Assembly: GCA_028023455.1 (NCBI GenBank)
Contig: JAQFVV010000027.1
Location: 7,251,845 to 7,315,844, forward strand
Direction: 5' to 3'
DNA: 64,000 bases
DNA from: Epiperipatus broadwayi
Taxonomy: Eukaryota > Onychophora > Udeonychophora > Euonychophora > Peripatidae
The notes under the pieces are model-generated. The model ran no database searches. It saw nothing but the letters and a program-made list of their open reading frames with translations, and had not been told where the DNA came from. Positions 1-10,951 of the stretch are shown here, piece by piece. Numbering within the stretch: the stretch's first letter is position 1; the number at the start of each line of letters is the position of its first letter. A program made the translations under genes and the position numbers.

Positions 1-99
1 AATTAAGAAGTTTAGCTTCCATTGATTAGTTAAAATGTTTATACTGCAGTTTTTGGATTTGTTAAAAGCAACGTTTAAGATCTGTTAATTTATTTTCCT

Positions 100-1200
100 T
101 ATGAGCGGTTTTACTGATTTAAAATGTAAGTTTAAAGTTCCGAGAGAAAATAATTTATTTATACTGATTCTGAACGTATTCCTTTATTTATATTTTTGAT
201 ATTTATTAATGCTTTGATTTTTTTTTCATTCTATAAAACTGCGTTCACCCCCACTCCCCTATTTTGAATACATGAAAAACTTTACAACCTTTTAAATTAT
301 TTCATTATTGGAATTTTTACATTTTTTTCAATTGCTGTACCTAATGGAAGTCAGAATTCAAATTGAAAGTTAGTATTTTATAAGTTCAAATTTATTATTG
401 TCTTGTGATCATCATTTTCAACCATGATCAAATCATTAAGAGCTTTGCAATATTAATCCACTTGAACTACATGTTTCATCTTTTATTTACAGTGCATCAT
501 CATCATCATCATCAACCATTATCAATCCACTGCAGGATGAAGGTCTCTCCAAGTTTAATCCATCTTCTCCGATCTTTAGCTTCTCTTCTCCATATCATCC
601 CTGCACACTTTCTTATTTCATCCATCCATCTCACATGTGGTCTCTTTCTGGGTCTTTTACTATCTCTTGGAATTCAGTTTAAGATTTCAATTGCCCATCT
701 ATTATCATCTATTCTAGCAATATGTCCAGCCCAACTCCACTTCAATCTTTTAATTTTTTCATATGAGGTTAGTAACACCTGTTTGTTCTCTTACCTATAC
801 GTTACATTCTCAATCTCTTCTTGTTACTCCCACTATTATACTTTTTTATTTAATCCACTGATCTCACTTAAGGTTTCTTTCTAGATTTTCATAACTCTTG
901 GATCTAATTTAAAACTTCAACTCTCCTCTTCTATCACATGTTATAGCAATAGGTCCAACCCAAATTCATTGCAATTATTTAATTCTTCACTATTGTCAAT
1001 CATATCTGTTTGTTCTGTAACTCATGTATTCTTATTCAATGTCTTTCTGTTACTTCTAATATACATATCTCCATATTTTGTTGAGTGGTAGGAAGGTGCT
1101 ATGTTTGTCTTCTGTTAAGTGTCAAATTGTTGAATACATCTATTAAAAACCTTCTTTATCAAACATGTTGCCAAATTTACTTTTAATGCTATGTTATTTA
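100..1200 (-). mobile_element. RTE-type LINE 3' fragments
   Basis: Translating the minus strand from about 1100 down to 500 gives, across frame breaks, the C-terminal signature of RTE-clade LINEs: a W-GHIARM-DDNRW block, a R-P-RW-DEIRK block and a terminal RRWIKLGE-F-QWID block just before a stop near 490. A (GAT)n run follows. A second, shorter RTE end lies at about 415-475, followed by a 3' tail down to about 100. That tail recurs at 7640-7960 and, inverted, at 36180-36520, so it belongs to the repeat family. No intact reading frame remains. The plus-strand open frame here is antisense and not a gene. Confidence 0.72.
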
Positions 1201-2514
1201 TGTAATGACTTAGTATGCTTTAATGCTTTTTTTACATACCTGGTGGAGTCATGGACCACTATTAAACCATTTCTGAAAGTAGTAAATTATGAGTACCTTT
1301 CCCCCATCATTTCCACATTGGTTACCAAATTATTTATGTGATTTTTGGGGTTGAGTTTCCAAACCGAAATGAAGAAAACTAATATAAATGTTATATGTAC
1401 TTTGTTAAAAACAATACTAACTTTGACAGATGCTAAAAACAATATTGCTGTGAAATGTTAGAGAACTAAGAAATGTTAATAACAAAGCAATCATGTTTTT
1501 TATCATTTGTCTTTTTTATTCTCACTCTCCTAAAAAATTTAATTAAACAACAATAACAATCATCAAACCAGTATTCATAAAAATACTAGTGCACAAGACG
1601 ATCTAGAATTTTTGGGTAACAATTATTTATTTATTTGAAGTTTTTATACCATGCTTTGTAAAAAAAATTAAGCCAACAATCGCAGCAATCAAAATCATAA
1701 TCGGAATGATCGTACAATTGTACCGAATTTTCTTGGAACAAAAATAAGAAGAGTAGGGTAAGACTGGCAAAGATTTTTCACTTTCATTAGCAGTGGCAAT
1801 ATGTGTGCCGATATTTTATTGGGTTTTGTTTGGACAAACAAATCCATAAATCAGTTTGCCTGTGGGAAAAACCTACAAATGATTACAAAGGTTGTTTATT
1901 ATTCACTGTTTACTTAGGGCTTTGTTAATGATCCCTCCATCTATATAACCATTCACAGAGCTTAAGATCACCACCAACCTATCCCCATTGACCTCATTTC
2001 TTACTATATTTCTAGGTAATGAGAAGCAAATATTTAGTACTATGACAATCCTATCTATATTTTCTTTCTGAAAATATGGCAGCTAATTATTTATTTTTGT
2101 CAGTGAAATTATTTATTTATCTGTAGTTGATATTTTTGTCTTTTTTATATATATAAATAAAATATTACTTAATTGCACATGTATTCATATTTCAATTACT
2201 GTTTAATATTTACAAAGCATTAAAGCTATAAGCATGTGTGCTTGAAAATACGAAGGTAGGGACCTCTATAGGTCTTAACCACAAGCTTACTCTTTGGAAA
2301 AAAATGTTGTACATGCAAATTGTGATTTCGAACAACTATTTTTTTTTTAAATTTCTAAAAATGTTTCCCTTGTGGCAGTTATAGCATTATTTTTTAAAAG
2401 TATATAAAACACACACTATTTTTATTTAATTCCAATAAAACACATTATTTTTCTGTGTTTTTGTTTTAAACACAAAAACAATAAAACCAATACTTCTATT
2501 ACTTTTTCCAATTA
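1201..2514. other. AT-rich stretch without recognised features
   Basis: No open frame, RNA gene or repeat relationship could be supported here on either strand. It separates the RTE fragments from the 3' end of LINE C1. Confidence 0.5.
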
Positions 2515-3575
2515 CCACTTCATATGGGATGCGACACACTGTGACTTCTCCTTATATGGAGTCAGTAATCTCTCAGCTACTATGGCCAGAAAAAACTGTT
2601 AGCTTCTTCCCTTTCCATTCCCTACCCTATGTTTTGCCCATATTCTTCTCTATCCTGCTCCATCTCATTCCCACAACATAATCTTTGTGAACTCCATGGC
2701 CTTTATATCTAAATCCCTCTTATCTTTTCCCAAACCCAGCATAAGAACCAATAACCCACTTCCTGTATAATCATTTTGTTTATATTTACTCTTCCACAAT
2801 TTGATTATTTCTACCCTTTCTGCTTTCAGGAATTTACATTCAATTAACGAATGCGTACTATTTTCTATGACTTCATTACACAACTTGCAGACTAATCACT
2901 CATATTTTTCCATTTATGTGATGTTCCCTTGTTGCTAAAGATCCTGTTCGAGCCTTACATGGTAAACTACTTTCCTTGCTATTATCATAAATTAACTTGC
3001 ACCCAATATTCTGTTAACTTCTCTCTATATATAACCTATTTTTACTCTCCATACTAGTTCTCCATCTCTCCAACTCCCTATTTTTTATTAATGCATCTGT
3101 TCTTCTGTACGATTCCTTGCCACTATAAACTCAACAATTCTAATAACACAGTCATCCGACATTTTGTATAAGTATACTGCTATAATTATTTATATAAATC
3201 TTCTGCATACTATATGACCTTCCTTACCCATATTATTGCCTGCCCTTTACTTATAACCCAATTAAATAATATTTTGGCTATTCTCTTATTATCCATAAAC
3301 TGTAATCTACTGAAAATTTATAATTTGCTATTTGCATCTCTTATATAAAAACTTGACCATCCCATTTCTCCTTGAATTGCCTCCTTTGCTGGCCACTCAA
3401 CTGCATCTAATGTGTGTCTTCCTAATTCTCTTTGTATTTTTATTAGTAATCTAACACCCCTTTACTAACACATAGCACATCATTACCATATGTTAACCCT
3501 GCTACTGCCAGTCCCTTCCATACACATATAGCAACATCATTGTTTTTCTGAAGGTTTGTGATGATGGTGTTCTAG

Positions 3576-3864
3576 CTGTATTTTTATATTGGACTATTTC
3601 CATCATCTAATATGTGTGTTGAATGTCTTTAGAAAAGTTTAATTTTTAGTTAAATATTTCAAATGCATTCAACTGTTAGTAATATCACAGCAAACAGGTT
3701 AGTATATGCACCAACTGTTAGTAATATCACAGCAAACAAATGTTAATAATATCACAGCAAACAGGTTAGTATATGCACTAACTGTTAGTAATATCACAGC
3801 AAACAGGTTAGTATATGCACAACGTTTCGAGAGGTATTTTTCTCCCCTCTTCTTCAGGTGTTGC
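3576..3864 (+). repeat. Left arm of 289-bp inverted repeat
   Basis: Reads as the exact reverse complement of 3973-4261 (paired positions sum to 7837). It contains about four tandem repeat units of roughly 42 bp (3674-3821), one of them shortened. The shortened unit sits at the mirrored place in the other arm. Confidence 0.9.
3823..3857 (-). ncRNA. Hammerhead-like hairpin motif, left arm
   Basis: Mirror copy of the 3980-4014 motif: a CTGAAGA box, a 5-bp stem (AGAGG with CCTCT), then CGAAAC. These boxes resemble the hammerhead core around helix II. There is one extra nucleotide before GAAA, and helices I and III are not evident, so catalysis is doubtful. Confidence 0.4.
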
Positions 3865-3868
3865 CTTT

Positions 3869-3965
3869 GGCAGGATGGCTCAGTTGGTTAGAGCGTTACC
3901 TTAAATTTCAATAATCAAGAATCTAAGGACCCAGGTTCGAATCCCATGCTAGTACTGTCACTGGT
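3869..3965 (+). ncRNA. tRNA-derived SINE-like core with box A and box B
   Basis: It has a good RNA polymerase III box A (TGGCTCAGTTGG, 3876-3887) and box B (GGTTCGAATCC, 3934-3944) about 47 nt apart, as in tRNA-derived SINEs. A full cloverleaf is not supported, because the T stem and acceptor stem do not pair well, so this is a SINE head and not a tRNA gene. It forms the single-stranded loop region of the large palindrome. Confidence 0.65.
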
Positions 3966-3972
3966 CAGGCCA

Positions 3973-4261
3973 GCAACACCTGAAGAAGAGGGGAGAAAAA
4001 TACCTCTCGAAACGTTGTGCATATACTAACCTGTTTGCTGTGATATTACTAACAGTTAGTGCATATACTAACCTGTTTGCTGTGATATTATTAACATTTG
4101 TTTGCTGTGATATTACTAACAGTTGGTGCATATACTAACCTGTTTGCTGTGATATTACTAACAGTTGAATGCATTTGAAATATTTAACTAAAAATTAAAC
4201 TTTTCTAAAGACATTCAACACACATATTAGATGATGGAAATAGTCCAATATAAAAATACAG
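3973..4261 (-). repeat. Right arm of 289-bp inverted repeat
   Basis: Partner of 3576-3864, with equal length and no indel seen. It ends immediately at the right target-site duplication, so the palindrome reaches the element border on this side only. Confidence 0.9.
3980..4014 (+). ncRNA. Hammerhead-like hairpin motif, right arm
   Basis: CTGAAGA at 3980, stem AGAGG/CCTCT, then CGAAACG ending at 4014. It is similar in layout to motifs at 5414-5444 and 45631-45673. Penelope-like elements are known to carry hammerhead motifs, and this may be a degenerate or variant form. Confidence 0.4.
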
Positions 4262-5293
4262 ATAGCAACATCATATTTATTATATGAAAACACTGTTATT
4301 TTCTATGCTTTTCATTGCTTCATTAATTAATTTTTTCTCCAATTCATTCAAACAATTTCTCTGGTTATTTAAAATGATTCCCAAATAGTTATACCTATTC
4401 ACCACACTTAACTTTTAATCCCCCAATAAAAATTCTGTCTTCACTTTCCCCAGTTTTAATCATCATTGCTTTTGATTTTTATTCAATAAATTTAATCCCC
4501 ATCTTTTTATCCACCCTTGTGCATGTCCTCAGCATAACTTCCATATCTTTCTTACTATCTGCACACAAGAACATATCATTAGGAAATAAAAGACCAATAG
4601 CATATACACTCCCTTGCAATCTAATAATGGTATCTCTACCTCTCTTCCTAGCCTTTGTATTGCTCTCTCCATTTCTCTCAAATATAACAAAAACAAAATA
4701 GATGATACAGTATATCCTTACCTTATTCTCACCCCACTTTTAACTCTAACTGCTTCTACTTTTTCTAATTGATATGTATAGTAATTATTTTCACACAATC
4801 TTTTAATAAGATTCGCTAAAGCTCCATTCATCTCCAAATTTACTAAACTAACCTGCAATCTATTTCTGTTTACTCAATAATATATCTTTTCTATATGTAC
4901 AAAGACCATCTATAACTGTCTACCAGTGCTGAAGCATGACTTTGTTAGGAATGGAAGCACACTGCATAATTTTTTTATAATGTTTTTATTTTACTTGCCC
5001 AAAACATAATAGTTAATATACACATATTACATACAACTAGAAAAATCTGAACTCACTCATCTGTAAATCAGACTGTGACTGGTTTAAGTATGGAGAATAC
5101 ATTATCAATATATTTTTATTCTCTAAACACTTTTAACATTTTTAAGTTTTAACTATTAATTACATGTTATCATCATTTGAACTTTCTTATAATCAATGAA
5201 TAATGGGAATAATGACATTGATCAAACTCATTATTTGCCTTATATAAAAACAGTTCAACTATTGGTAAAAAAATTGAAAGTTAACATAAATTC

Positions 5294-5608
5294 TCTTATT
5301 TTTCTCTTTCACTTTCTTTGCATATCTTCATATATTCATATATATTGCTTATAATATTTCTTTCATATACCCTTCAATGCAAACAAATTTTTTTAAAAAA
5401 CTTCATTTTCCTTACAGTTTCGACTGTCCAGCAGTCTTCATCAGAGCTTTATTCATCCTCTGCTTTAAGACTTTAGTTAAAGTACAGGATTAAAGCAGAG
5501 GATGGATAAAGCTCTGATAAAGACTGCTGGACAGTCAAAACTAAGGAAAATAAAGAAGTTTTTTTAAGAAAATTTGTTTGCAGTGAAGTGTATATGAAAG
5601 AAGTATTA
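5294..5608. mobile_element. Short inverted-repeat element with 13-bp flanking repeat
   Basis: TTAACATAAATTC occurs at 5281-5293 and 5609-5621. Between them, roughly 115-bp imperfect arms (about 5358-5477 and 5487-5605) face each other across a very short spacer. Each arm contains a CTGAT(G/A)A box, a GACTG/CAGTC stem and a GAAA or AAAA box. The resemblance to the PLE 3' hairpin suggests a PLE-derived non-autonomous copy. It has no coding capacity. Confidence 0.6.
5414..5444 (-). ncRNA. Hammerhead-like hairpin motif
   Basis: The minus strand reads CTGATGA, an extra A, a perfect 5-bp stem (GACTG/CAGTC) with a CTGGA loop, then GAAACTGTA. CTGATGA and GAAA match the hammerhead core exactly, but one extra nucleotide precedes the stem. 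The partner copy near 5499-5530 (plus strand) has both boxes mutated. Confidence 0.42.
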
Positions 5609-7639
5609 TTAACATAAATTCGATACAAATAATGAGTTTGAATAATTCATTCTTCTTTTTTATGTTCAGCAAAATAGTCAAGAAATTTTTTTTTACTTTG
5701 GCAAAATAGTTTATATACACTAATGTATTTATTGTTGTTACTACACTATTGTTTGCACAATTTGTTGGATTGATTTTGTGATTTTGAATATGTATATATT
5801 TTAATGAATTTTTGAAATTCAATTTTAGTTAAAGCTTTTAAACTTTTAGTGAATTCTTCTATGGAAGCACTCATTCCGTTCAGTACATAAAGCTGTCATC
5901 CTTGCTATCTACCTGTATTCTTATTCATATCTGTAAGTTGTGTGACTACAAATAAACTATCTTCTATATGCCTGTCTGATCAAAAATTTCCTTGTATTTT
6001 TCCCACTATATTATTTTTTTCCATCCATTTTACCACCCATTCATCCACCATATATATAAAAATTTTGTATGACACCGACATTACTATTGACAGTTTATAA
6101 CTGTTTAACTTTCTGTGATCCTTACTTTTTTTTAAATAATACTCTTACTCTTGCATTATTCCAACTATCAGAAAATTCTCTCTTCTGTTAAATATGATAA
6201 TAGATTTAATTTTGCCCAATTTCCTAAATTCATCACCATTTCTGCTGCCCACCCATCTAAACCTTTTACCTTTCCTCTGTTCAATTTCTTCTCCCCGCCT
6301 CATTCAATTCATTTTTTGTAAACCTAATATTTTCATACTATATGCTTTTATGTTTGTTATCACTTTGTCCTTCACATCTAACATTTTTCTATATCCATTA
6401 CATACTTATTTAAAATTGTCTGTAATTCTTTTCCAGAGCTACACTCTTTTTCCTCATCATTTAGTAACACTAACTCTCTCTCCCCTACATTCCTTCTTTT
6501 AGTATATTTCCAAAACTGTTTTCTCCAATCGCTTCCACTTATTAATATCCTTCAATAATTTACTATTTAATTTCATTCTCTTGATATAATTATCTATTTT
6601 AGCCAACTTCTTTCTTTAAAATATTTTCCCCACTTAATATTAACATCTTTTACACTTTCTTTGTTTCTAATAAATAGCACATTTATATTTTCTGCATGGT
6701 TTTTTTAATAGCACATTTATATTCTCTGCATGGTTTTTCCCTCTCTTTTATAATGACATTTACCTTTCTATTAGTTATTCTTCTGAATATTGTCACCTAA
6801 CATCATATTTGCCACTTTTTCCACTTCACTACACCAGTCCTTACATCCATACCCAACAAACTCTTACATGATTTCTTCTACCTTTGTTTTATATTTTTTT
6901 AATTTATTGTTATCATTCATTGTTCATTCACATCTTTCACTAATCTTTCTATTTTTATTGCAATTTTCCATCACATTACTAACCACTTTTATTATAAAGA
7001 AATTATGATCACTATTACATACTTCCTTCATTACCAAATGCTTTAATTTGAAATACTTTATTCATTCATCATTCGCCCCTTCTCTACTAATACATAATCT
7101 GTTGTGTGAAATATATTATTTTTAGACCATGTATATTGTCCCTCATAAATACGTGATCAATTCCCAATGCTCAAATTCACTCTCTGACAAGCATTTTTCA
7201 AAATATGTTCATTCTTGTTATCCACGTCATCAATTTCTTCAATATGCCCCATCATTTCCCCTATGACCATTATTTTCTCCTTTTTTGAAATTCTGTATAT
7301 CCTTAAGTAGGCATTTATATATACTACTGATCCACTCCATTATAGTTTGATTATCTCCAGTGGCTATAGACACTATTGCCACCATCCATTCTCATCTTCC
7401 TGACCATATCTCAAATCATAAATCTTCTTGTCACATCGTTCATTAGTTTTTGAAACTAAAGTAAACTTTTAAGATAAAATCAGTCTCTAAATACTTGGCA
7501 AATCATATCTCAAAAACTTTTTTTGATTATTGCAGTTAAAATACTGCTCTGTATAAAAAGGGAAAAAAGTTCTGATGGCTTGGAAATTTACTATATCCAC
7601 TGATATTGAAATGTGCTCGCGTTATGACTTTTGGAGTTA

Positions 7640-8450
7640 TTTAAAATAATGTAGAGGATCTGCGTATTTTCTTTACGATTCTATGTTTAAAATCCTTTGA
7701 GAAAGTAATTTATTTACATCAATTCTGAGTTTATTAGTTGGGTTATAATTATAAGGTTTATTGCCTTTTATCTTTTCTTTTATCATTCAATAAAACTTCA
7801 TTCTTTCTCTTTTTCTCGTGATTGATCATATATAAAACAGTTGAGAAACCTTTGCACTGTTTCATTATTGAAGTTTTTTTATTTTTAAAAATTAGCATAT
7901 TTAATAGAAGTTACAAGTTATAGTGGATTCACATTGACAATGGACATTTAAGAAACATATATGTAAATCCAGACGTAATTCATCACCATTTCTTACGATG
8001 ATCAACTATTGCTAGATGAATGCCGCTCCAATTTTAATCTATTTGAATGACATCTTGCCTTCTCCACTTGATATCAGCAAACTTTCTTTTATTTTATTCA
8101 CTGATCTTATATATATATAGTCCCTTTCTATATTGTTTACTATCTCTTAAATCCAATTTAAAACTTCAACTGTTAATGTATTACTACCTCTTCTAGCAAT
8201 ATGTTCAGCACACCCTCCATTTTATTCTCTTAATTCTTTGCATGATGTTAGTTATATAGCTGTCTCATTCCTAGATTAAGTTTTATCTCTCTCTTGTAGC
8301 TCCTCGTGTACATCTCTCCATATTTTATTGAGCGATCTGTGTTAGTTTTCTGTTATGTGTCCAAGTTTTAGATTCAGATGTAAAAATTAATAAAAATATC
8401 TATCAAAATCTTTATGTACATATAGGCAAATTTTCTTCTAAATAATTTTT
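7640..8450 (-). mobile_element. RTE-type LINE 3' fragment
   Basis: It is homologous over its length to 100-1200: the same 3' tail (7640-7960), then a decayed RTE C-terminal block with the same landmark phrases in nucleotide form. It is heavily mutated, with no open frame. Confidence 0.65.
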
Positions 8451-10151
8451 TGTGTATATGGGTGAAGTACTGATCATTAATGAACATTTTCTGAAGGAAA
8501 TATGTGATAAACATACACTTCTTTCTCATTTTTTAATTTATCATTGAAATGTTTCATAGGAGGATATGTGTTTCCAATCACTAATAAAAATATATTAATG
8601 TTAATGTTATTGCCTTGTGTGTGGAAATATGCACATTGCAATTCAATAATAATAAATTATAAATCTTTTTGTACTCCCGAAAAAGTAAGGAAAATATTAT
8701 AGAAGAATATTTTTTTTAGATCACTAACCGATAAGAGTTAAGTCAATGAACCTTTGGGTAAAGTAATTTAAGAAAAGCGACCATTTCCATTGTATAACTA
8801 AATTAGATAGAAAATAAAAATGTTTTATTAATGATTAATTTTGCGTAGGATTTAACAATAGAGAATATTTACGTAATTTGTGATAAGAAAATTGCGTTTG
8901 GTAAATACCAAAAAATATTTACTAATTACAAATATTTCTTGATACAATAGAAGTGGCACCGATTAATTAAAAACACCAATAGGAAAACAAGACTGATAAC
9001 AATCAATCATGAACCCTGGATTGTCAGTGGCCAAATTATATGAATAAATGGTGTGTGCAGCAAAGTGCGTGATCCTCATTCCATTGAACTTACTAAGTGA
9101 ACTGTTGATGAGAAATTTAATGGACTGTGGCTGAAAGAAGATTAAATGATGGGACAGTCCTCTAGTATGGAGCCAGCATCAGATGAACAAAGCCGAAGAA
9201 CTCCGTTAGTGTAAGAAGTCGAGGTAAAGTGTTTTGGAAACTGAGGCCAAGGGAAACCATCCATAAAGCAGCAAATTGTTAAGTGCGTCATAGGAATTGA
9301 AATATATATATATATGCATCAATAACTTTTCGCTATTAACAATATTTTCTTATCCAGTCCTTATTGATTTATTTATTGGTATTCTGAGTGTCTGCGTTCG
9401 AATACACAACAGTTCTGTATACTTTTATTGAGAGAGAACTAACATTGACAGATGCTAAAAAAGAAGTTTGAGCAACACTTCATAGAACAAATACTAGAAG
9501 GCAATGATATGTATTTTTTTTCACATGTCTTGGATTAACTTTATTCCTCTTTGCAAAAACGTTTCTAAATAACAATATCAATCATGAAAACGATCTCCAC
9601 AAGTGTAAATGTTTGATAAATTGGTTAAGAGTTGTTTTTTGCCCAAAAAGAAGAAGAAGGATATATTTTTTTAGGGAGAAAGGGGTGTTTCTTTCCCAAC
9701 TTAAAAAAGTAGGATCCGTCTTTCAGTAATTCTAGCATAACAATATCTCATTACATCACCAGAGTTCATTTTAATAACTCTAAAGTCACAATTCAGAATA
9801 TATTGCTTTTAATTCGTAATGGGTCAAAAAGTCAAATATAGACATTGTTTCCACAAAAATGTTTACTGCATGCAATGTGAACTTCTAGCAGGCAATCATT
9901 TATGCTCTCCACCCACAATATAAGAGCACATTGTTTTTACAAATGTGCATTATTTTTCTGTACATCGTCTTGCAATCAGACCCACCTTTGTTCTTGACAA
10001 TAAGAATTGGATATGCAGTATTGATTCTATCATTTTGCTATATAATCATGTAATGGTCTTCTAATAATGTTAGTTTAAGTGGTACAACAATTACATAGAA
10101 TCTCTACTATCTTTAAATAGAACTATTTTTTCTTTCTCATCAAATTTTGCT
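8451..10151. other. Mostly featureless AT-rich region
   Basis: Apart from a possible exon near 9146-9210, which lies in a stretch of less extreme base composition (about 8960-9290), nothing could be supported. The sequence near 9640-9740 is purine-rich without repeat structure. Confidence 0.45.
9146..9210 (+). CDS. Possible first coding exon (MMGQSSS...)
   Basis: An in-frame TAA (9143-9145) is followed directly by ATG ATG. The next 22 codons are hydrophilic and varied (beginning MMGQSSSMEPASDEQ), unlike the AT-driven translations around them. The exon would end at 9210 before a good splice donor, GTAAGA (9211-9216); without splicing the frame stops at once. An N-terminal Met-Gly can be myristoylated after Met removal, but here Met precedes Met-Gly, so initiation at the second ATG would be needed. 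I do not recognise a family. It may be chance. Confidence 0.22.
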
Positions 10152-10951
10152 ACAAGAATATCAGCCTCAGGGTGGTCTTTGAGCATTCCATCATCAGATT
10201 TTCAATTGGATGGATGGTTGAAGAGTTGGAAGTGTGAATAGATTGAGGCCTGTCCATTAAAGTATGAGGATTGGGCTATCATAATATATATCTGAGCACT
10301 TATAGCATATATGTGTAGAGATGGTAATCTGGACCAAGTGATCATTGCTGGTTTGGCATGAAATATGTATATTGGTGATTATTTATCTTTTCAACATATA
10401 TGTGTTCAAGTATAGCAGTGTTATGAGATAGTGTGGAGAGTGGTGGGTCATGTGAAAGTCTGTGCTCATATGCCCTGTCTATTACATATATAGACACAGG
10501 TATATAATAAGCCTGTGTGTTTGAGTTATTACATAGTAGAGATGTCTGTCCATCCCTTGTATATGTATTAAATGGATTATGTCCTGTACATAAGGGGTCA
10601 GATTGACTTTAGGTCCACATGGGTTTGACAAGAATCTCAGCCTCAGGGTGGTCTTTGAGCATTCATCATCAGATTTTCAATTGGATGAATGGTTGAAGAG
10701 TTGGAAGTGTGGATAGATTGAAGCCTGTCCATTAAAGTATGAGGATTGGGATATCTTAAATATATATCTGAGCACTTATAGCATATATGTGTAGAGATGG
10801 TAATCTGGACCAACTGATGATTGCTGGTTTAGCATGAAATATGTATATTGGTGATTATTTATCATTTTAACATATATGTGTTCAAGTATATCAGTGTTAT
10901 GAGATAGTGTGGAGAGTGGTGGGTGGTGTGAAAGTCTGTGCTCATATACCT
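10152..10951. repeat. 476-bp tandem repeat, about 1.7 copies
   Basis: The block starting ACAAGAAT at 10152 recurs starting at 10628, a period of 476 bp. The second copy is followed to about 10951, with a few substitutions per 100 bases and small indels. Neither unit has a long frame. It could be a local segmental duplication or the edge of a satellite family. Confidence 0.85.

Larger units (their letters stand above)
3541..4261. mobile_element. Palindromic element with tRNA-like core, flanked by 13-bp target-site duplication
   Basis: A 721-bp insertion in LINE C1 flanked by ATAGCAACATCAT at 3528-3540 and 4262-4274. The related LINE copy at 29925-31400 has the uninterrupted site, which supports the borders. 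It consists of a 35-bp unique left piece (3541-3575), a 289-bp left arm, a 108-bp centre with tRNA-like promoter boxes, and a 289-bp right arm. The arms appear to be exact reverse complements. Each holds about four tandem units of roughly 42 bp and one hairpin with CTGAAGA and CGAAAC boxes. It has no coding capacity. It could be a SINE or PLE-derived foldback element that arose by inverted duplication. Confidence 0.8.
4961..5860. mobile_element. 900-bp insertion in LINE C1 flanked by 10-bp direct repeats
   Basis: ATGGAAGCAC is present at 4951-4960 and 5861-5870. Reading the minus strand across this interval, the LINE C1 reverse transcriptase similarity stops at one copy and resumes at the other, so the 900 bp are an insertion. 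The interior is AT-rich and non-coding, with a short inverted pair (near 5226 and 5626) around a smaller insertion at 5294-5608. Confidence 0.55.
2515..7470 (-). mobile_element. Degenerate non-LTR retrotransposon, family C copy 1
   Basis: This minus-strand LINE is recognised piecewise. At 7090-7300 it resembles the end of an APE endonuclease (GEMMGHI, then YTW and TDYVLV). At 5990-6150 it has reverse transcriptase finger motifs. At 4568-4760 it matches the FADD-box region of the better preserved copy at 29925-31400, but with the box decayed. At 2665-2883 there is a 72-residue C-terminal frame ending in the same MLGLGKDK block as that copy. The 3' end near 2520 aligns with the end of the other copy near 31400. 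Many stops and frameshifts make it inactive. It carries two later insertions (3541-4261 and 4961-5860). The LINE clade is uncertain. Confidence 0.75.

Noticed and set aside
405-884. 159-codon plus-strand frame with a histidine run
   Set aside because: Antisense of the RTE C-terminal region; the histidines come from the CAT repeat tail.
3706-3891. 61-codon frame in the palindrome
   Set aside because: Runs through non-coding tandem repeats; no conservation of frame between units.
3869-3965. Functional tRNA gene
   Set aside because: Boxes A and B are good, but the stems do not form a cloverleaf; SINE core instead.
3674-4163. CRISPR array
   Set aside because: Few units, no spacers of regular unique sequence, eukaryotic context; tandem repeats within inverted arms.
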